Shown here: one piece after another, positions 8,391 to 16,642 of the stretch | How the letters are laid out: each line of letters starts with the position of its first letter | Position numbering within the stretch: position 1 is the stretch's first letter | Origin: a virus | IMG/VR virus record: IMGVR_UViG_3300034177_000014 | Coordinates: 1-46,905 of that record | Direction: 5' to 3' (one strand) | Length of the DNA: 46,905 nucleotides | Notes under the pieces: model-generated | Database searches by the model: none | What the model was told of the DNA's origin: nothing | Seen by the model: only the letters and a program-made list of their open reading frames with translations | Made by a program: the position numbers and the translations under genes

Positions 8391-9011
8391 GTGACATATC
8401 AGGAAATTTACGATACTGTAATTAGTCTCACAAATCATCCTGAGTTGACAGCAGAAACTGCCACTGCTGTGCAAGCCGCGACACTTCGAATGCATCAAAC
8501 TGATTATTATGAGCGAGATATAACTGAAGCAAAGATTGTTCTTGAAGCAGACGGTTATATTCAGCAAGTAGATATTAATGGTGTATTTGCTCGCTATAGG
8601 AATCTTAAGTATCTACGTAAGTGGGATCCGACTGGTGCCGATCCATTTACGCAGCAACTTACAGGTGCAGCTGGCCCCTTTCTCACTATCCTTAACGCAG
8701 ATCAGATTCTTGATGGCTATGGACTTGAAAAGGCTAATGTTGCTTACGTTGCTGGCAGGATGCTTAATATCCGCAGTAATACTGTTCTTCGTCAACTCTT
8801 AGCTGGATGGTATCAACTTCCAAAAGTAACACCAACGACAGAATATAGTAGCTGGATTGCAGATGTTGTTCCATTCGCCATCATATTTGACGCTTGTAGT
8901 TTAATCTTTCAAATGATTGCTCTCCAAGAACAAAGCCGCAAGTTCGACAGCCTTGTATCTGAGCAGGTTGCAATGGTCAAAATGCACGGTCTTGAAATGA
9001 AAGGACGCTGA
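8391..9011 (+). CDS. head-tail adaptor protein (putative)
   Basis: 206 aa, GTG start after GGAGAGTCGCGGCTT. It opens with TYQEIYDTVISLTNHPEL, a pattern typical of podovirus adaptors, which form a ring under the portal and carry helical bundles. The following beta-rich part and C-terminal helices (FDACSLIFQMIALQEQSRKF) agree. Its stop overlaps the next ATG (TGATG). Together with the nozzle protein at 11588-13219 it would make the short tail tube. Assignment from gene order and the N-terminal pattern. Confidence 0.6.
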   Translation: MTYQEIYDTVISLTNHPELTAETATAVQAATLRMHQTDYYERDITEAKIVLEADGYIQQVDINGVFARYRNLKYLRKWDPTGADPFTQQLTGAAGPFLTILNADQILDGYGLEKANVAYVAGRMLNIRSNTVLRQLLAGWYQLPKVTPTTEYSSWIADVVPFAIIFDACSLIFQMIALQEQSRKFDSLVSEQVAMVKMHGLEMKGR

Positions 9012-9445
9012 TGAGCACTATCTGGGTAGCACTCGCAGACCCTAACTTGCCACAAGGAGCGATTCCGTATATTGATACGGATAGTGTTCCAGATATTGAT
9101 GTTCTTAACTTATTTTATGACTCAGTGAATAAGCGGATGCAAGTGAAGAACGGTATTGCCTTTGATTACACTCGATCCAGCGCGGCGGGGCCGCAGACGA
9201 TCAATAAAGTTGCTGGAACTGTAAAGATTGCAATAGCTGGACAAACTGTTGTCCTTACAAATTCGCAGATTGATGTAAATTCTCTTATTATTCCATTCCT
9301 GCTTAGCGACGATACTACATCCAAGAGTGTTGTAGTTTCAGCACAAGCTGCTGGAAGCTGCACATTTAAGCTGGATGCAGCAGCTACCGCAGAGGTAGTT
9401 ATCGGCTTTCTTGTGCTCCCAGTTGGACAAGTTATTGCACAATAA
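9011..9445 (+). CDS. small beta-rich tail structural protein
   Basis: 144 aa. The C-terminal two thirds (from INKVAGTVKIAIAGQ) consist of alternating hydrophobic and Ser/Thr residues ending VVIGFLVLPVGQVIAQ, typical of trimeric fibre-like or neck proteins. The N-terminus (PNLPQGAIPYIDTDSVPDID) is probably an attachment segment. The start overlaps the adaptor stop. No enzymatic motif. Likely a virion component from its place in the tail cluster. Confidence 0.6.
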   Translation: MSTIWVALADPNLPQGAIPYIDTDSVPDIDVLNLFYDSVNKRMQVKNGIAFDYTRSSAAGPQTINKVAGTVKIAIAGQTVVLTNSQIDVNSLIIPFLLSDDTTSKSVVVSAQAAGSCTFKLDAAATAEVVIGFLVLPVGQVIAQ

Positions 9446-9457
9446 AGGATACGAACT

Positions 9458-10153
9458 GTGGCATACGTTCCTGATGTAGACAATGCAGCAGAACCAATAA
9501 TATCCAGACCTTCTGGAAGTGCAGCAGAAGAGTTTCGTAGAGTTAAGGAACGTATCGCTGTTCTTGGAGGTATTGGAACATTTTGGAATCCAGACGATAA
9601 GAGTAGCCAGATTACTCTTAGTCTTGGTAATTTACTTGCAACAAAAGCAGCTCCAGACGGTTCCGATGCAGGTGTTCGAGCATTTACGGGCAAGAATTCT
9701 GGACAATGGTATTGGGAACTTACTGTTCAGAGCATCTCAGCTAGTATGTATCTGGGTATTGGCACATTGCTGGCGAGTTTATCTTCTTCACTCGGAGCTG
9801 ATATAAATGGCTTTGCATATAGAAGTGATGGACAAAAGGTAAACAATGGTGTGGCTGCTGCTTATGGAGCATCTTATACTGCTGGTGATGTTATCAGTGT
9901 TGCCTTTGATGCAACAGCTGGAACACTTACTTTCTTCAAGAACAACGTATCTCAAGGAATTGCATATTCAGGGCTTACTGGAACGAAGTTTCCTATAGCA
10001 TCTTTAGTCAATACAGGAAATGCTGTTCTTGCTAATTTTGGCAATTCAGCTTTTGTATATGCTCCGCCTCCAGGTTTCAGCGGATTTACAGCTGCTACTG
10101 CTGCTGCAAGTGTTCCCTTTTTCGTTAGACAATTTTTTCCTGAACTATCTTGA
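9458..10153 (+). CDS. virion protein with a B30.2/SPRY-like domain
   Basis: 231 aa, GTG start with AAAGGA upstream. Residues about 70-200 follow the SPRY pattern: GQWYWELTVQ, YLGIGTL, GFAYRSDGQKVNNG, YGASYTAGDVISVAFD, GTLTFFKNNVSQGIAYSGL and FPIASLVN, ending in an NFG-like strand and a PPPGF turn. SPRY domains are protein- or ligand-binding beta sandwiches, best known from eukaryotes, and also occur in phage tail proteins. The first about 60 residues would tether it to the tail. A receptor- or surface-binding role is likely; the ligand is unknown. Confidence 0.78.
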   Translation: MAYVPDVDNAAEPIISRPSGSAAEEFRRVKERIAVLGGIGTFWNPDDKSSQITLSLGNLLATKAAPDGSDAGVRAFTGKNSGQWYWELTVQSISASMYLGIGTLLASLSSSLGADINGFAYRSDGQKVNNGVAAAYGASYTAGDVISVAFDATAGTLTFFKNNVSQGIAYSGLTGTKFPIASLVNTGNAVLANFGNSAFVYAPPPGFSGFTAATAAASVPFFVRQFFPELS

Positions 10154-10165
10154 TAGGAGATTTTC

Positions 10166-10585
10166 ATGGCCGCTAACACCAATCCCATTTCACCAATTGC
10201 ACCAGCATTTGGCGCTCCATTCAATACAGCATTAGTTGCTGCGGAGACTTCTCTTAAAGCGTTGACTAATGCTGCGCTCTTCTTTACTGCTGGAGCTAAT
10301 GGTGCAAAAGTTCCTCGCGTGCGTGTATGGCATCTTGGAACCAATGTAGCAACAGTTATGCGTATTTTCTACAACAACGGTGGTGCAATAGGAACAGAAG
10401 GTAGTAACACTCTGCTTGCTGAAGAAACTATTGCATCAAATACACTTTCCCAAGTTGCTAAATCTGTCGTAGTAGACATCTATCTTGGTTTGGTAATGAA
10501 GCCAACACACAGGCTTTATTACACCATTGGAACTGCTGTTGCTGCTGGTCACGGAGTTTCTGCACCGGACGCAGGAGACTACTAA
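10166..10585 (+). CDS. small structural protein of the tail cluster
   Basis: 139 aa, preceded by GGAGATTTTC. Ala/Thr/Gly-rich, with a beta-like central part (KVPRVRVWHLGTNVATVMRI) and a C-terminal YYTIGTAVAAGHGVSAP. Genes of this type (a short sandwich-like domain after the SPRY protein and before a glycine-rich protein) look like modular tail-tip or fibre components. It resembles in layout the protein at 15568-15939. Function not identified. Confidence 0.55.
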   Translation: MAANTNPISPIAPAFGAPFNTALVAAETSLKALTNAALFFTAGANGAKVPRVRVWHLGTNVATVMRIFYNNGGAIGTEGSNTLLAEETIASNTLSQVAKSVVVDIYLGLVMKPTHRLYYTIGTAVAAGHGVSAPDAGDY

Positions 10586-10610
10586 AATTCGTTATAAGTA
10601 AGGAACACAA

Positions 10611-11246
10611 ATGTTTCAGATTCCAATTCCAACACTATCTATTGAAGCTTCAAACAATACTATTCATGGTAGTAAGTATATTACTGCCTCAGATAGCTTC
10701 TTAATTCCAGAAGGTGTATTTACAATTTGGATTTCAGGTTGCGGTGGTGGAGGTGGAGGTGGAACTGCTGACTCAAATACTGACACTAGTCCTGGCGGTG
10801 GTGGTGGAGGTGGAGGTGGTGGAGCTAGTATAATAAAAACTATATTTAACGTAACTCCAGGAATGAGCCTTGATGTAGTTATTGGAGCCGGTGGTGCAGC
10901 AGCAACAGTTGGTGGAACTACATCTGTTAGAGGTTTTGTGTCTCTTGTAGGAGGAGCTGCTGGTGGAGTTGGTGGAAGCGGAACTGGTGGAGTTGGTGGA
11001 CTTGGTGGAAATGTTTTATCTGCAGACGGTAATCCCGGACAAGGTGTGGCAGATTCTGCTAGTGGTGCAACAGGTGTTGGTGGTAGTGGAGGTTCTACAC
11101 CTTTTGGTGGAGGTGCTAGAGGAGCAACCACTGGAGTAGGAACTGCTGCTGGAGCTAACAGTGGAGGTGGTGGTGGTGGTGGTGGAACTAGTGGTGCAAA
11201 TGCAGGCGGTGCTGGTGGAAGTGGTGTAATTATTCTGGAGTGGTAA
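10611..11246 (+). CDS. glycine-rich tail adhesin-like protein
   Basis: 211 aa. After a short N-terminal sandwich, residues about 45-205 are dominated by glycine runs (up to ten Gly in a row) separated by short Ala/Thr/Ser segments, closing in SGVIILEW. Glycine-rich domains with this closing signature are found at the tips of phage tail fibres and form polyglycine-II sandwiches whose loops bind receptors. The long Pro-rich frame on the other strand is only its mirror. Receptor-tip function is inferred from architecture. Confidence 0.7.
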   Translation: MFQIPIPTLSIEASNNTIHGSKYITASDSFLIPEGVFTIWISGCGGGGGGGTADSNTDTSPGGGGGGGGGGASIIKTIFNVTPGMSLDVVIGAGGAAATVGGTTSVRGFVSLVGGAAGGVGGSGTGGVGGLGGNVLSADGNPGQGVADSASGATGVGGSGGSTPFGGGARGATTGVGTAAGANSGGGGGGGGTSGANAGGAGGSGVIILEW

Positions 11247-11248
11247 TC

Positions 11249-11581
11249 ATGCCAAATGCTCAAGAAGGCAGAGTTTACGCACAAGTTCTTCGCGGAAAAT
11301 GTCACTGGAAGTTTACGAAAGCTGAACTTCCATTCTGGGAAGAAACAGGATTCACAGTTGTTGATGTAACTGGTAATGAGCCAGAAATTGGAGATGATTT
11401 TGATGGAGTAACTTTTATTCCTGCTCCTCCTCCTCTAGTTATTCCTCCAATAGATACATCAGATCTAAACAACGCGAATAAATTGCTAAAAGCAATTTGT
11501 ATTTACTTTGGTGGTTTAGCTGGCAAAACTCCTGCTGAGATAAGAGCAGGAATTAAAGCAGTTTACGATTCATTACCATAA
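11249..11581 (+). CDS. small tail-cluster protein, possible fibre chaperone
   Basis: 110 aa from ATG 11249 (GGAG 8 nt upstream, overlapping the end of the glycine-rich gene). A GTG at 11240 is possible but lies inside the upstream stop region. The N-terminal half is compact (AQVLRGKCHWKFTKAELPFW), followed by a Pro-rich linker (FIPAPPPLVIPP) and a helical C-terminus. Its place right after the glycine-rich adhesin would fit a fibre assembly factor, but nothing proves it. Confidence 0.6.
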   Translation: MPNAQEGRVYAQVLRGKCHWKFTKAELPFWEETGFTVVDVTGNEPEIGDDFDGVTFIPAPPPLVIPPIDTSDLNNANKLLKAICIYFGGLAGKTPAEIRAGIKAVYDSLP

Positions 11582-11587
11582 TTTCCC

Positions 11588-13219
11588 ATGGCTCGCTATC
11601 ACAGTCGCTGCAATCTTAGTGCTGCCCGCTTTCCCCTAACTACCGATCTTAGTAGTCGCACCATTATTCTGCCACAGCATGATATGAACTATCAACGAAA
11701 TGCTGTATTCTCGGGATCAGATGCGGATCGAGACATTGGTGTTCCGCAAGTATTCTACTGCCATAATACGCTTCCAACAGAACAAGGATTTCAGAGTGTC
11801 GGCTATGATCAAGTTATTGCTCCAGTTGGCGGAGCTACTGAGTTTGATCAGATCATTCCACTTCTTGAAGTTGGCGGTAACAAGTTTCTATTTTCTCCTT
11901 CTGGCGGTTTAAATCATGTATTTGATGCTCCAGTTGGTCAATGGGAAAGTATTAATCCAATAACTGGAGTTGAACCAGAAGCATTAGTAACATTTGCATT
12001 TGTTCAAGGTAACACATATATTTATTATGAAAAAGTTGGAGCTTTTCGCTATAATTCAACAACGAAAGCTTTCGATTCAATAACATTAGTTGGATTAGAT
12101 CCGCTACTTATCAATGGAATTGTAGGAAGCAATGGATACTTACTTGCTTTCGACAATACTACAATGTATTGGAGTAGCGCAGTTGATCCTCTCGATTTCG
12201 TTCCCTCACTAATTACTGGAGCTGGGAGCGGTGCAGTAACAGATTTGAAGGGAAGAATTGTAGCAGCTCTTCCAAATGTAAATGGCTTCCTTGTTTACGG
12301 AACTGGTAATGCTGTTGGAGCATCTTTTACCAGTAATATTAGGTTTCCCTTTATCTTCAAAGAAGTTCCTGGAAGCGGTGGGATTCTATCAAAGGAACAA
12401 GTCAGTCATGATGTAAATACTGAAGATCATTATGCTTTAACCAGTGCAGGACTGCAACAAATTACGAAAACCAGCTCTAAGTTAATGTTTCCAGAGCTTA
12501 CTGACTTTTTAACTTCCAGAATATTCGAAGATTATGATTCAGCAACCAAGACTTTTATTACAACGACTCTTAGCGCGGATATGATTGTTAAAATTACAGT
12601 AGTTGCTTCTCGTTACCTCGTTATAAGTTACGGGATTGCTTCTCTTACTCACGCTCTTATTTTTGATCTTGCTCAAAAGCGTTGGGGTAAAGCAAAGATT
12701 AACCACGTAGATTGCTTCGAATTCAATTATCCTAATCTATACGGTGAGATTACCTATGAAATGCTTATGGATGCTGGAACTCTCTATACTGATCTTATGG
12801 GAACTTCTTATCTTGATCTATTTTCAGCAATTGCAACAGCAAATAAACCAAAGCGAACACTTGCTTTTCTCCAGAGTGACGGCACTGTAATGCTTACTAA
12901 TTTCGATCTTGGACGACTTGCTGATGACGCAGTATTTTTACTTGGAAAGTATCAATTTACTCGTGGTCATTATCTACAACTTCTAGGATTTGAGGTTGAA
13001 AATGCAAATCCTGGAGCAAATTTTGCTGCTTTTGTGCTTCCGAGTCGTGATGGAAAGAATTTTGAGCCAGCTATTACTCCTTTCCTCAAGACAAATAACG
13101 GAAAATTGCGAGAATATGCTTGTCGAGTAACCGGAGTTAATAATACATTGCTTTTTACAGGAACTTATAACCTTGTGGGCACACTCATTCGCTATACACC
13201 GCTAGGGATGATACGCTGA
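11588..13219 (+). CDS. tail nozzle (tail tubular protein B-like)
   Basis: 543 aa. The size, position and beta-rich character with recurring propeller-like segments (VTFAFVQGNTYIYYEKVGAF; GFLVYGTGNAVG) fit the nozzle that ends the short tail of podoviruses. It starts with DLSSRTIILPQHDMNYQRN and ends GTLIRYTPLGMIR. It is followed without gap by further tail proteins. No catalytic motif. The call rests on size and synteny with the adaptor gene, since the short fibre genes between adaptor and nozzle are unusual. Confidence 0.65.
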   Translation: MARYHSRCNLSAARFPLTTDLSSRTIILPQHDMNYQRNAVFSGSDADRDIGVPQVFYCHNTLPTEQGFQSVGYDQVIAPVGGATEFDQIIPLLEVGGNKFLFSPSGGLNHVFDAPVGQWESINPITGVEPEALVTFAFVQGNTYIYYEKVGAFRYNSTTKAFDSITLVGLDPLLINGIVGSNGYLLAFDNTTMYWSSAVDPLDFVPSLITGAGSGAVTDLKGRIVAALPNVNGFLVYGTGNAVGASFTSNIRFPFIFKEVPGSGGILSKEQVSHDVNTEDHYALTSAGLQQITKTSSKLMFPELTDFLTSRIFEDYDSATKTFITTTLSADMIVKITVVASRYLVISYGIASLTHALIFDLAQKRWGKAKINHVDCFEFNYPNLYGEITYEMLMDAGTLYTDLMGTSYLDLFSAIATANKPKRTLAFLQSDGTVMLTNFDLGRLADDAVFLLGKYQFTRGHYLQLLGFEVENANPGANFAAFVLPSRDGKNFEPAITPFLKTNNGKLREYACRVTGVNNTLLFTGTYNLVGTLIRYTPLGMIR

Positions 13220-13220
13220 T

Positions 13221-13802
13221 ATGAGTTCTGTTCGCTTTAATCTACCTTTTACTCTTGGAATTGGTGATACTGTTCCAACAAATGTTCCGCCTGACACTAA
13301 AGGTGCGCTTATTGAAGTTTATAGTGCATTTCAACAAATTCAATCAGTTTTCCATAATCATCTTGGTATAGGACAGCAACTTAAAGAGAGTTGGGCAACT
13401 ATTCCGATGGGAGACTTGTTGCACAGGTTCTCTCCGTGGCGTTTATATGCAAAAGCAAGCGAAGCTATCGGATTCGGCAATGCAGTCAATCTTCATGCAG
13501 TTAGCGGAGTTATTAATATCCGCAAAGCTAATGCAACGAATAATACAAAGCCGTGTCATGGCTTTTGTTCAGTCTCAGTCGGTATTCCTTCGGGCGAATA
13601 TGGAGAAGTTATACTGTGCCAAGGTATTACAACTGGAATTACTGGATTAACGACTGGAACACGTTATTTTCTTAGCACTACGGATGGCTTGCTTACTGCA
13701 ACTGCTCCTGTAGCTGCTGGTAACATCGAACAAGCGGTAGGAATAGCTTTAGAAACTAGCTTATTCCTGTTTAACTTAGATTTTGAGTTCATTCAGCATT
13801 AA
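13221..13802 (+). CDS. tail-associated structural protein
   Basis: 193 aa, ATG one base after the nozzle stop. It opens with FNLPFTLGIGDTVPTNVPP. Residues about 70-180 form a domain seen repeatedly in phage structural proteins: RLYAKASEAIGFGNAVNL, then HGFCSVSVGIPSGEYGEVIL, then GITGLTTGTRYFLST. This resembles capsid-cement or decoration-like beta folds with the pattern of a DUF2190-like protein. It may bind the nozzle or fibre. Moderate confidence that it is virion-associated. Confidence 0.6.
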   Translation: MSSVRFNLPFTLGIGDTVPTNVPPDTKGALIEVYSAFQQIQSVFHNHLGIGQQLKESWATIPMGDLLHRFSPWRLYAKASEAIGFGNAVNLHAVSGVINIRKANATNNTKPCHGFCSVSVGIPSGEYGEVILCQGITTGITGLTTGTRYFLSTTDGLLTATAPVAAGNIEQAVGIALETSLFLFNLDFEFIQH

Positions 13803-13810
13803 GGATAACA

Positions 13811-14023
13811 ATGGCACATCAACTACTTCTCGATGTAATTGAAGCGCTAGAAGATAGCGGTAGCATTGCTATTATTGTGCTTCCTTACGGGGCCGAAGAG
13901 GAAACTCCCGAGGAGGAGAAAGAAGAAACTCCTTATGATGAATTCAGAGAAGCTGAGCTTTTTGAGATGGGAGCTGGCGTAGATCAAGATGCAATTTTGA
14001 TGGATAATCCATTACAAAGCTGA
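13811..14023 (+). CDS. very acidic small protein
   Basis: 70 aa, preceded by AAGGATAAC. After a hydrophobic N-terminus (LLLDVIEALEDSGSIAIIVLP) it carries a dense Glu run (YGAEEETPEEEKEETPYDEF). The segment resembles the inter-collagen acidic linkers in the next gene (EEPIMIPG, EEQAIIPG). It is tightly packed between two tail genes, so it is probably real and perhaps a small fibre-attachment or assembly protein. No family recognised. Confidence 0.55.
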   Translation: MAHQLLLDVIEALEDSGSIAIIVLPYGAEEETPEEEKEETPYDEFREAELFEMGAGVDQDAILMDNPLQS

Positions 14024-14025
14024 TT

Positions 14026-14757
14026 ATGAGCAAAGAATTTAGTCAATTTCCTACTGGTGCTCCTCCTGTTGATACAGACCGATTTCTAATTGGTCGTCCT
14101 GATATTGCGAGTCCAACAGGATTTAGTAACTTTATAATGACTTGGGCAGAGATTAAAGCTGCGGTTGGAAGTGGCACAGGTATTCCTGGTCTTACTATCC
14201 CAGGAAACGATGGAGTCGATGTAGAAGAGCCAATTATGATTCCTGGAGCCAAAGGTGATCCAGGTTCTCCCGGTGCCGCAGGAATTACAGCAACTACTGT
14301 ATTCTTCCTAGAATCGGAAGCTCCTGAAGAAGTAATGCCAATTCCGGGTGAGAAAGGTGCTGCTGGTGCTACTGGTATAAATGGAACAATTGGTAGAGAT
14401 GGCGCAATTCTTATGCTTGAACCGGAAATAGAAGAGCAAGCAATTATTCCTGGGCCGAAGGGTGATAAAGGAGATGCTGGTGGCGGTGGTGGCGGAAGTA
14501 TTACAGCAACTACAGTAACAGTAGCAAGTCCGGCACTAGAAGCATCTGTTGTTATTACTGACGCAGCTGTTACACCTGCTGACAGAATTATAGCTGATTG
14601 GGGAAACTGTCTCCAAACAGATGAAAATCATCCTGGAATGGGACAAATAGTATTTAATGCTATTGCAGGAACAGGACAATTTGTGCTTGAGCTTTTTTCT
14701 ACAGATCAAAGTATGCTTTTCGGCCTCTTCAAAATTAACTACATGAGAGCGACTTAA
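14026..14757 (+). CDS. tail fibre protein with collagen-like segments
   Basis: 243 aa. The N-terminal about 60 residues (PVDTDRFLIGRPDIASPTGF) are a typical tail-fibre attachment domain. Three collagen-like Gly-X-Y tracts follow: PGAKGDPGSPGAAG, PGEKGAAGATGINGTIGRDG and PGPKGDKGDAG. They are separated by acidic EEPIMIPG-type linkers. A poly-Gly hinge leads to a C-terminal domain of about 80 residues. Phage collagen-like regions trimerise fibres and act as shafts. The C-terminal domain is probably the tip or next joint. Confidence 0.78.
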   Translation: MSKEFSQFPTGAPPVDTDRFLIGRPDIASPTGFSNFIMTWAEIKAAVGSGTGIPGLTIPGNDGVDVEEPIMIPGAKGDPGSPGAAGITATTVFFLESEAPEEVMPIPGEKGAAGATGINGTIGRDGAILMLEPEIEEQAIIPGPKGDKGDAGGGGGGSITATTVTVASPALEASVVITDAAVTPADRIIADWGNCLQTDENHPGMGQIVFNAIAGTGQFVLELFSTDQSMLFGLFKINYMRAT

Positions 14758-14758
14758 C

Positions 14759-15565
14759 ATGCCACAATTAGTTGATGCAAGAGGAAATGAATTCCAAGGC
14801 CAATTAGACCAAATTGGTGGTGGTGTAATAACTGATGCCCGCACTTCATCATTTGTTCTTGGTGCGCTTAACGCTGAAGTAGTAATGGATTTAAACGGTA
14901 AAGCTTGCGCAGTATTTGATGTTAGAACAGCAGCAGGTAACTTAACGTATGTATTTGAGGGAACAATAGATGGTGTTAATTACATGGCATTGCCTGCATT
15001 TGCTAATTTTCAATTATTAGCTGCAGCAGCTATTGCAGAACAATATGTTCCATCTGTTGTTGTTGCAACAACCCATTCTGGGATATACACTATAGGAGTA
15101 ACAGGTTTCCGTCGTGTGCGCCTTCGTATTTCAGCTTATACTTCTGGGAATATAACTGTTAGTGGACGAGCTTCTATAGCCGATTTAATAATCTATAGAA
15201 AATCTGTTCCTGCTATATTGCATGTTACGGTAACTGCTGCTGCTAATGCTGCTGCAACTATTACACTTCCTGCTCCTGGTGTTGGAATGTTTCACTATAT
15301 AACATATTTAAACTGTCGTCGAAATGCAACTGCTGCACTCGCAGGAACAGCAACACTGATTATTACCTCCACAAATCTTCCAGGAAGTCCTGCGTGGAGT
15401 AATGGTAATGCAATGGCTGCTGGTGGGACTGTTGAAGATATTGATATGCAACCAAGTCATCCCCTTAAAAGTTTAGTTGCTAACACAGCAACAACGATCG
15501 TTATGCCTGCTGCTGGTGCAGCGGTTCTTAACCGCGGTAATTGCTCATACTACATAGGAGCGTAA
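14759..15565 (+). CDS. large beta-structured tail/fibre protein
   Basis: 268 aa starting two bases after the fibre stop. The first part (DLNGKACAVFDVRTAAGNLTYVFEGTIDG) resembles a sandwich domain that measures or binds surfaces. The rest is Ala/Thr-rich strands (TAAANAAATITLPAPGVGMF) with a final SYYIGA. Two similar sandwich domains are probably present (about 25-140 and 150-268). No enzymatic motif. Likely a fibre or tail-spike accessory because of its position; the ligand is unknown. Confidence 0.6.
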   Translation: MPQLVDARGNEFQGQLDQIGGGVITDARTSSFVLGALNAEVVMDLNGKACAVFDVRTAAGNLTYVFEGTIDGVNYMALPAFANFQLLAAAAIAEQYVPSVVVATTHSGIYTIGVTGFRRVRLRISAYTSGNITVSGRASIADLIIYRKSVPAILHVTVTAAANAAATITLPAPGVGMFHYITYLNCRRNATAALAGTATLIITSTNLPGSPAWSNGNAMAAGGTVEDIDMQPSHPLKSLVANTATTIVMPAAGAAVLNRGNCSYYIGA

Positions 15566-15567
15566 AC

Positions 15568-15939
15568 ATGGCTGCAAACAAAGCTGTTCGTTTTGGTCCA
15601 ATTGCTGTTCCTAATGCAATTGGTAATTTATTCAATCCACCGACTCTCTCCGGCGGAGTGAATCCGCCTGCGGGGAGTACAAATAGTTATGTCATCATGC
15701 GCCATATTCGTATTGTGAACAAAACTGCTGGTGCGGTAACTTTCAGCGGTTATATTGGAGCAACTGGTGGATCAGCTGCTGGAACTGAATTTATCGGAAC
15801 TGGTCTTAGTATTGCTGCAAACAGCTTCATTGACTGGTATGGAGCTGTTCGTTTAGATGTTGCAGACTTCTTTACAGGTGTAGCGTCTGCTATTACTTCA
15901 CTTGTTATCGAAGGTGAAGGCGAGATTGGAGTTGCATAA
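15568..15939 (+). CDS. small beta-sandwich tail protein
   Basis: 123 aa from ATG 15568, chosen because TAGGAG sits 7 nt upstream; an earlier start at 15541 lies inside the previous gene and lacks a ribosome site. The sequence carries YVIMRHIRIVNKTAGAVTFS and IAANSFIDWYGAVRLDVADF, a pattern typical of small phage sandwich domains that cap fibres. Similar in style to the second half of the preceding protein, suggesting a duplicated module. Confidence 0.6.
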   Translation: MAANKAVRFGPIAVPNAIGNLFNPPTLSGGVNPPAGSTNSYVIMRHIRIVNKTAGAVTFSGYIGATGGSAAGTEFIGTGLSIAANSFIDWYGAVRLDVADFFTGVASAITSLVIEGEGEIGVA

Positions 15940-15941
15940 TC

Positions 15942-16250
15942 ATGAGTGAAAACTTTGGAGGCATTGAAGCCTCTGCCGGAAATAAGAAGATTAAAGTCTG
16001 GGGCAATGAATTGATACAAGTGCTTCAGCTTATAGTTCTCTGTATTGTTGCTTTCGGTTATTATAAGCATGATGTAGATGCTGCTGAACAGCAGAAAACA
16101 GTTGTTCAAGCTGTTCGTGAGCAAACTGTTGTTCAGAAAGAGCAATTAAATGCTCAAAGAGAGCAGAATTGTTTACAGCGTCTTACACAGGAGCAACGAA
16201 AGCAATCCAAAGAAATTGAGTTCTGTCAAAACCTAGGAAAAGGAAGATGA
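15942..16250 (+). CDS. single-pass membrane protein of the lysis cassette
   Basis: 102 aa. One membrane segment (about 28-42, VLQLIVLCIVAFGYY) is followed by a long charged Gln/Glu-rich helix (about 45-95). That topology (short inner N-terminus, one helix, extended coil) is seen in inner-membrane spanins and in accessory holins. The next gene is the endolysin, whose ATG overlaps this stop (ATGA). I therefore place it in lysis; it could be a spanin-like protein, but no outer-membrane partner gene is visible here. Confidence 0.55.
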   Translation: MSENFGGIEASAGNKKIKVWGNELIQVLQLIVLCIVAFGYYKHDVDAAEQQKTVVQAVREQTVVQKEQLNAQREQNCLQRLTQEQRKQSKEIEFCQNLGKGR

Positions 16251-16582
16251 AACTTAAACCAGAAGTAAAAGTAACCAATCTTACGCCCCAAATTCTTCTC
16301 GCACTCGTTGTTGCAGAAGGACTTTATCGTGCATATATTCCGTATAACTACCATATTACAGTAACCAGTTGTGATGATGGCGATCACGGCGAGGATACAT
16401 GGCATGGAGAAGGTCGAGCAGTTGATATTAGAACCAAGGATTTACCTGCTTCTGTAAACAAAAAGCAATTAACACAAGCAATTAAGGATGCACTTCCAGG
16501 ATATGATGTGCTGTTTGAGTATGAAGGAACAGAGAATGAGCATATCCATATTGAATGGGATCCTGATAGGATACGAGGATAA
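16247..16582 (+). CDS. M15-type peptidase, probable endolysin
   Basis: 111 aa. The zinc ligands of the D-Ala-D-Ala/L-Ala-D-Glu peptidase family are visible: H53 and D60 in TWHGEGRAVDIRT, and the closing EHIHIEW (H99/H101). These enzymes cut the peptide part of peptidoglycan. It lies between a membrane protein and a holin, so it is the likely lysis enzyme. No signal peptide, so it would need the holin to reach the wall. The domain is minimal in length, without a wall-binding part. The start overlaps the preceding stop. Confidence 0.82.
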   Translation: MKLKPEVKVTNLTPQILLALVVAEGLYRAYIPYNYHITVTSCDDGDHGEDTWHGEGRAVDIRTKDLPASVNKKQLTQAIKDALPGYDVLFEYEGTENEHIHIEWDPDRIRG

Positions 16583-16642
16583 TCCCCTCTAGTATTTCTA
16601 GGGGCAAAGGAATATACTGATGTCAACAAGTGAGGAAAGCAA

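Noticed and set aside
10664-11305. 213-aa Pro-rich open frame opposite the glycine-rich gene
   Set aside because: Gly codons (GGN) read as Pro on the other strand; composition is a consequence of the real gene.
16588-16608. CCCCT/AGGGG hairpin after the endolysin gene
   Set aside because: Only five strong pairs and no U-run; not called a terminator.
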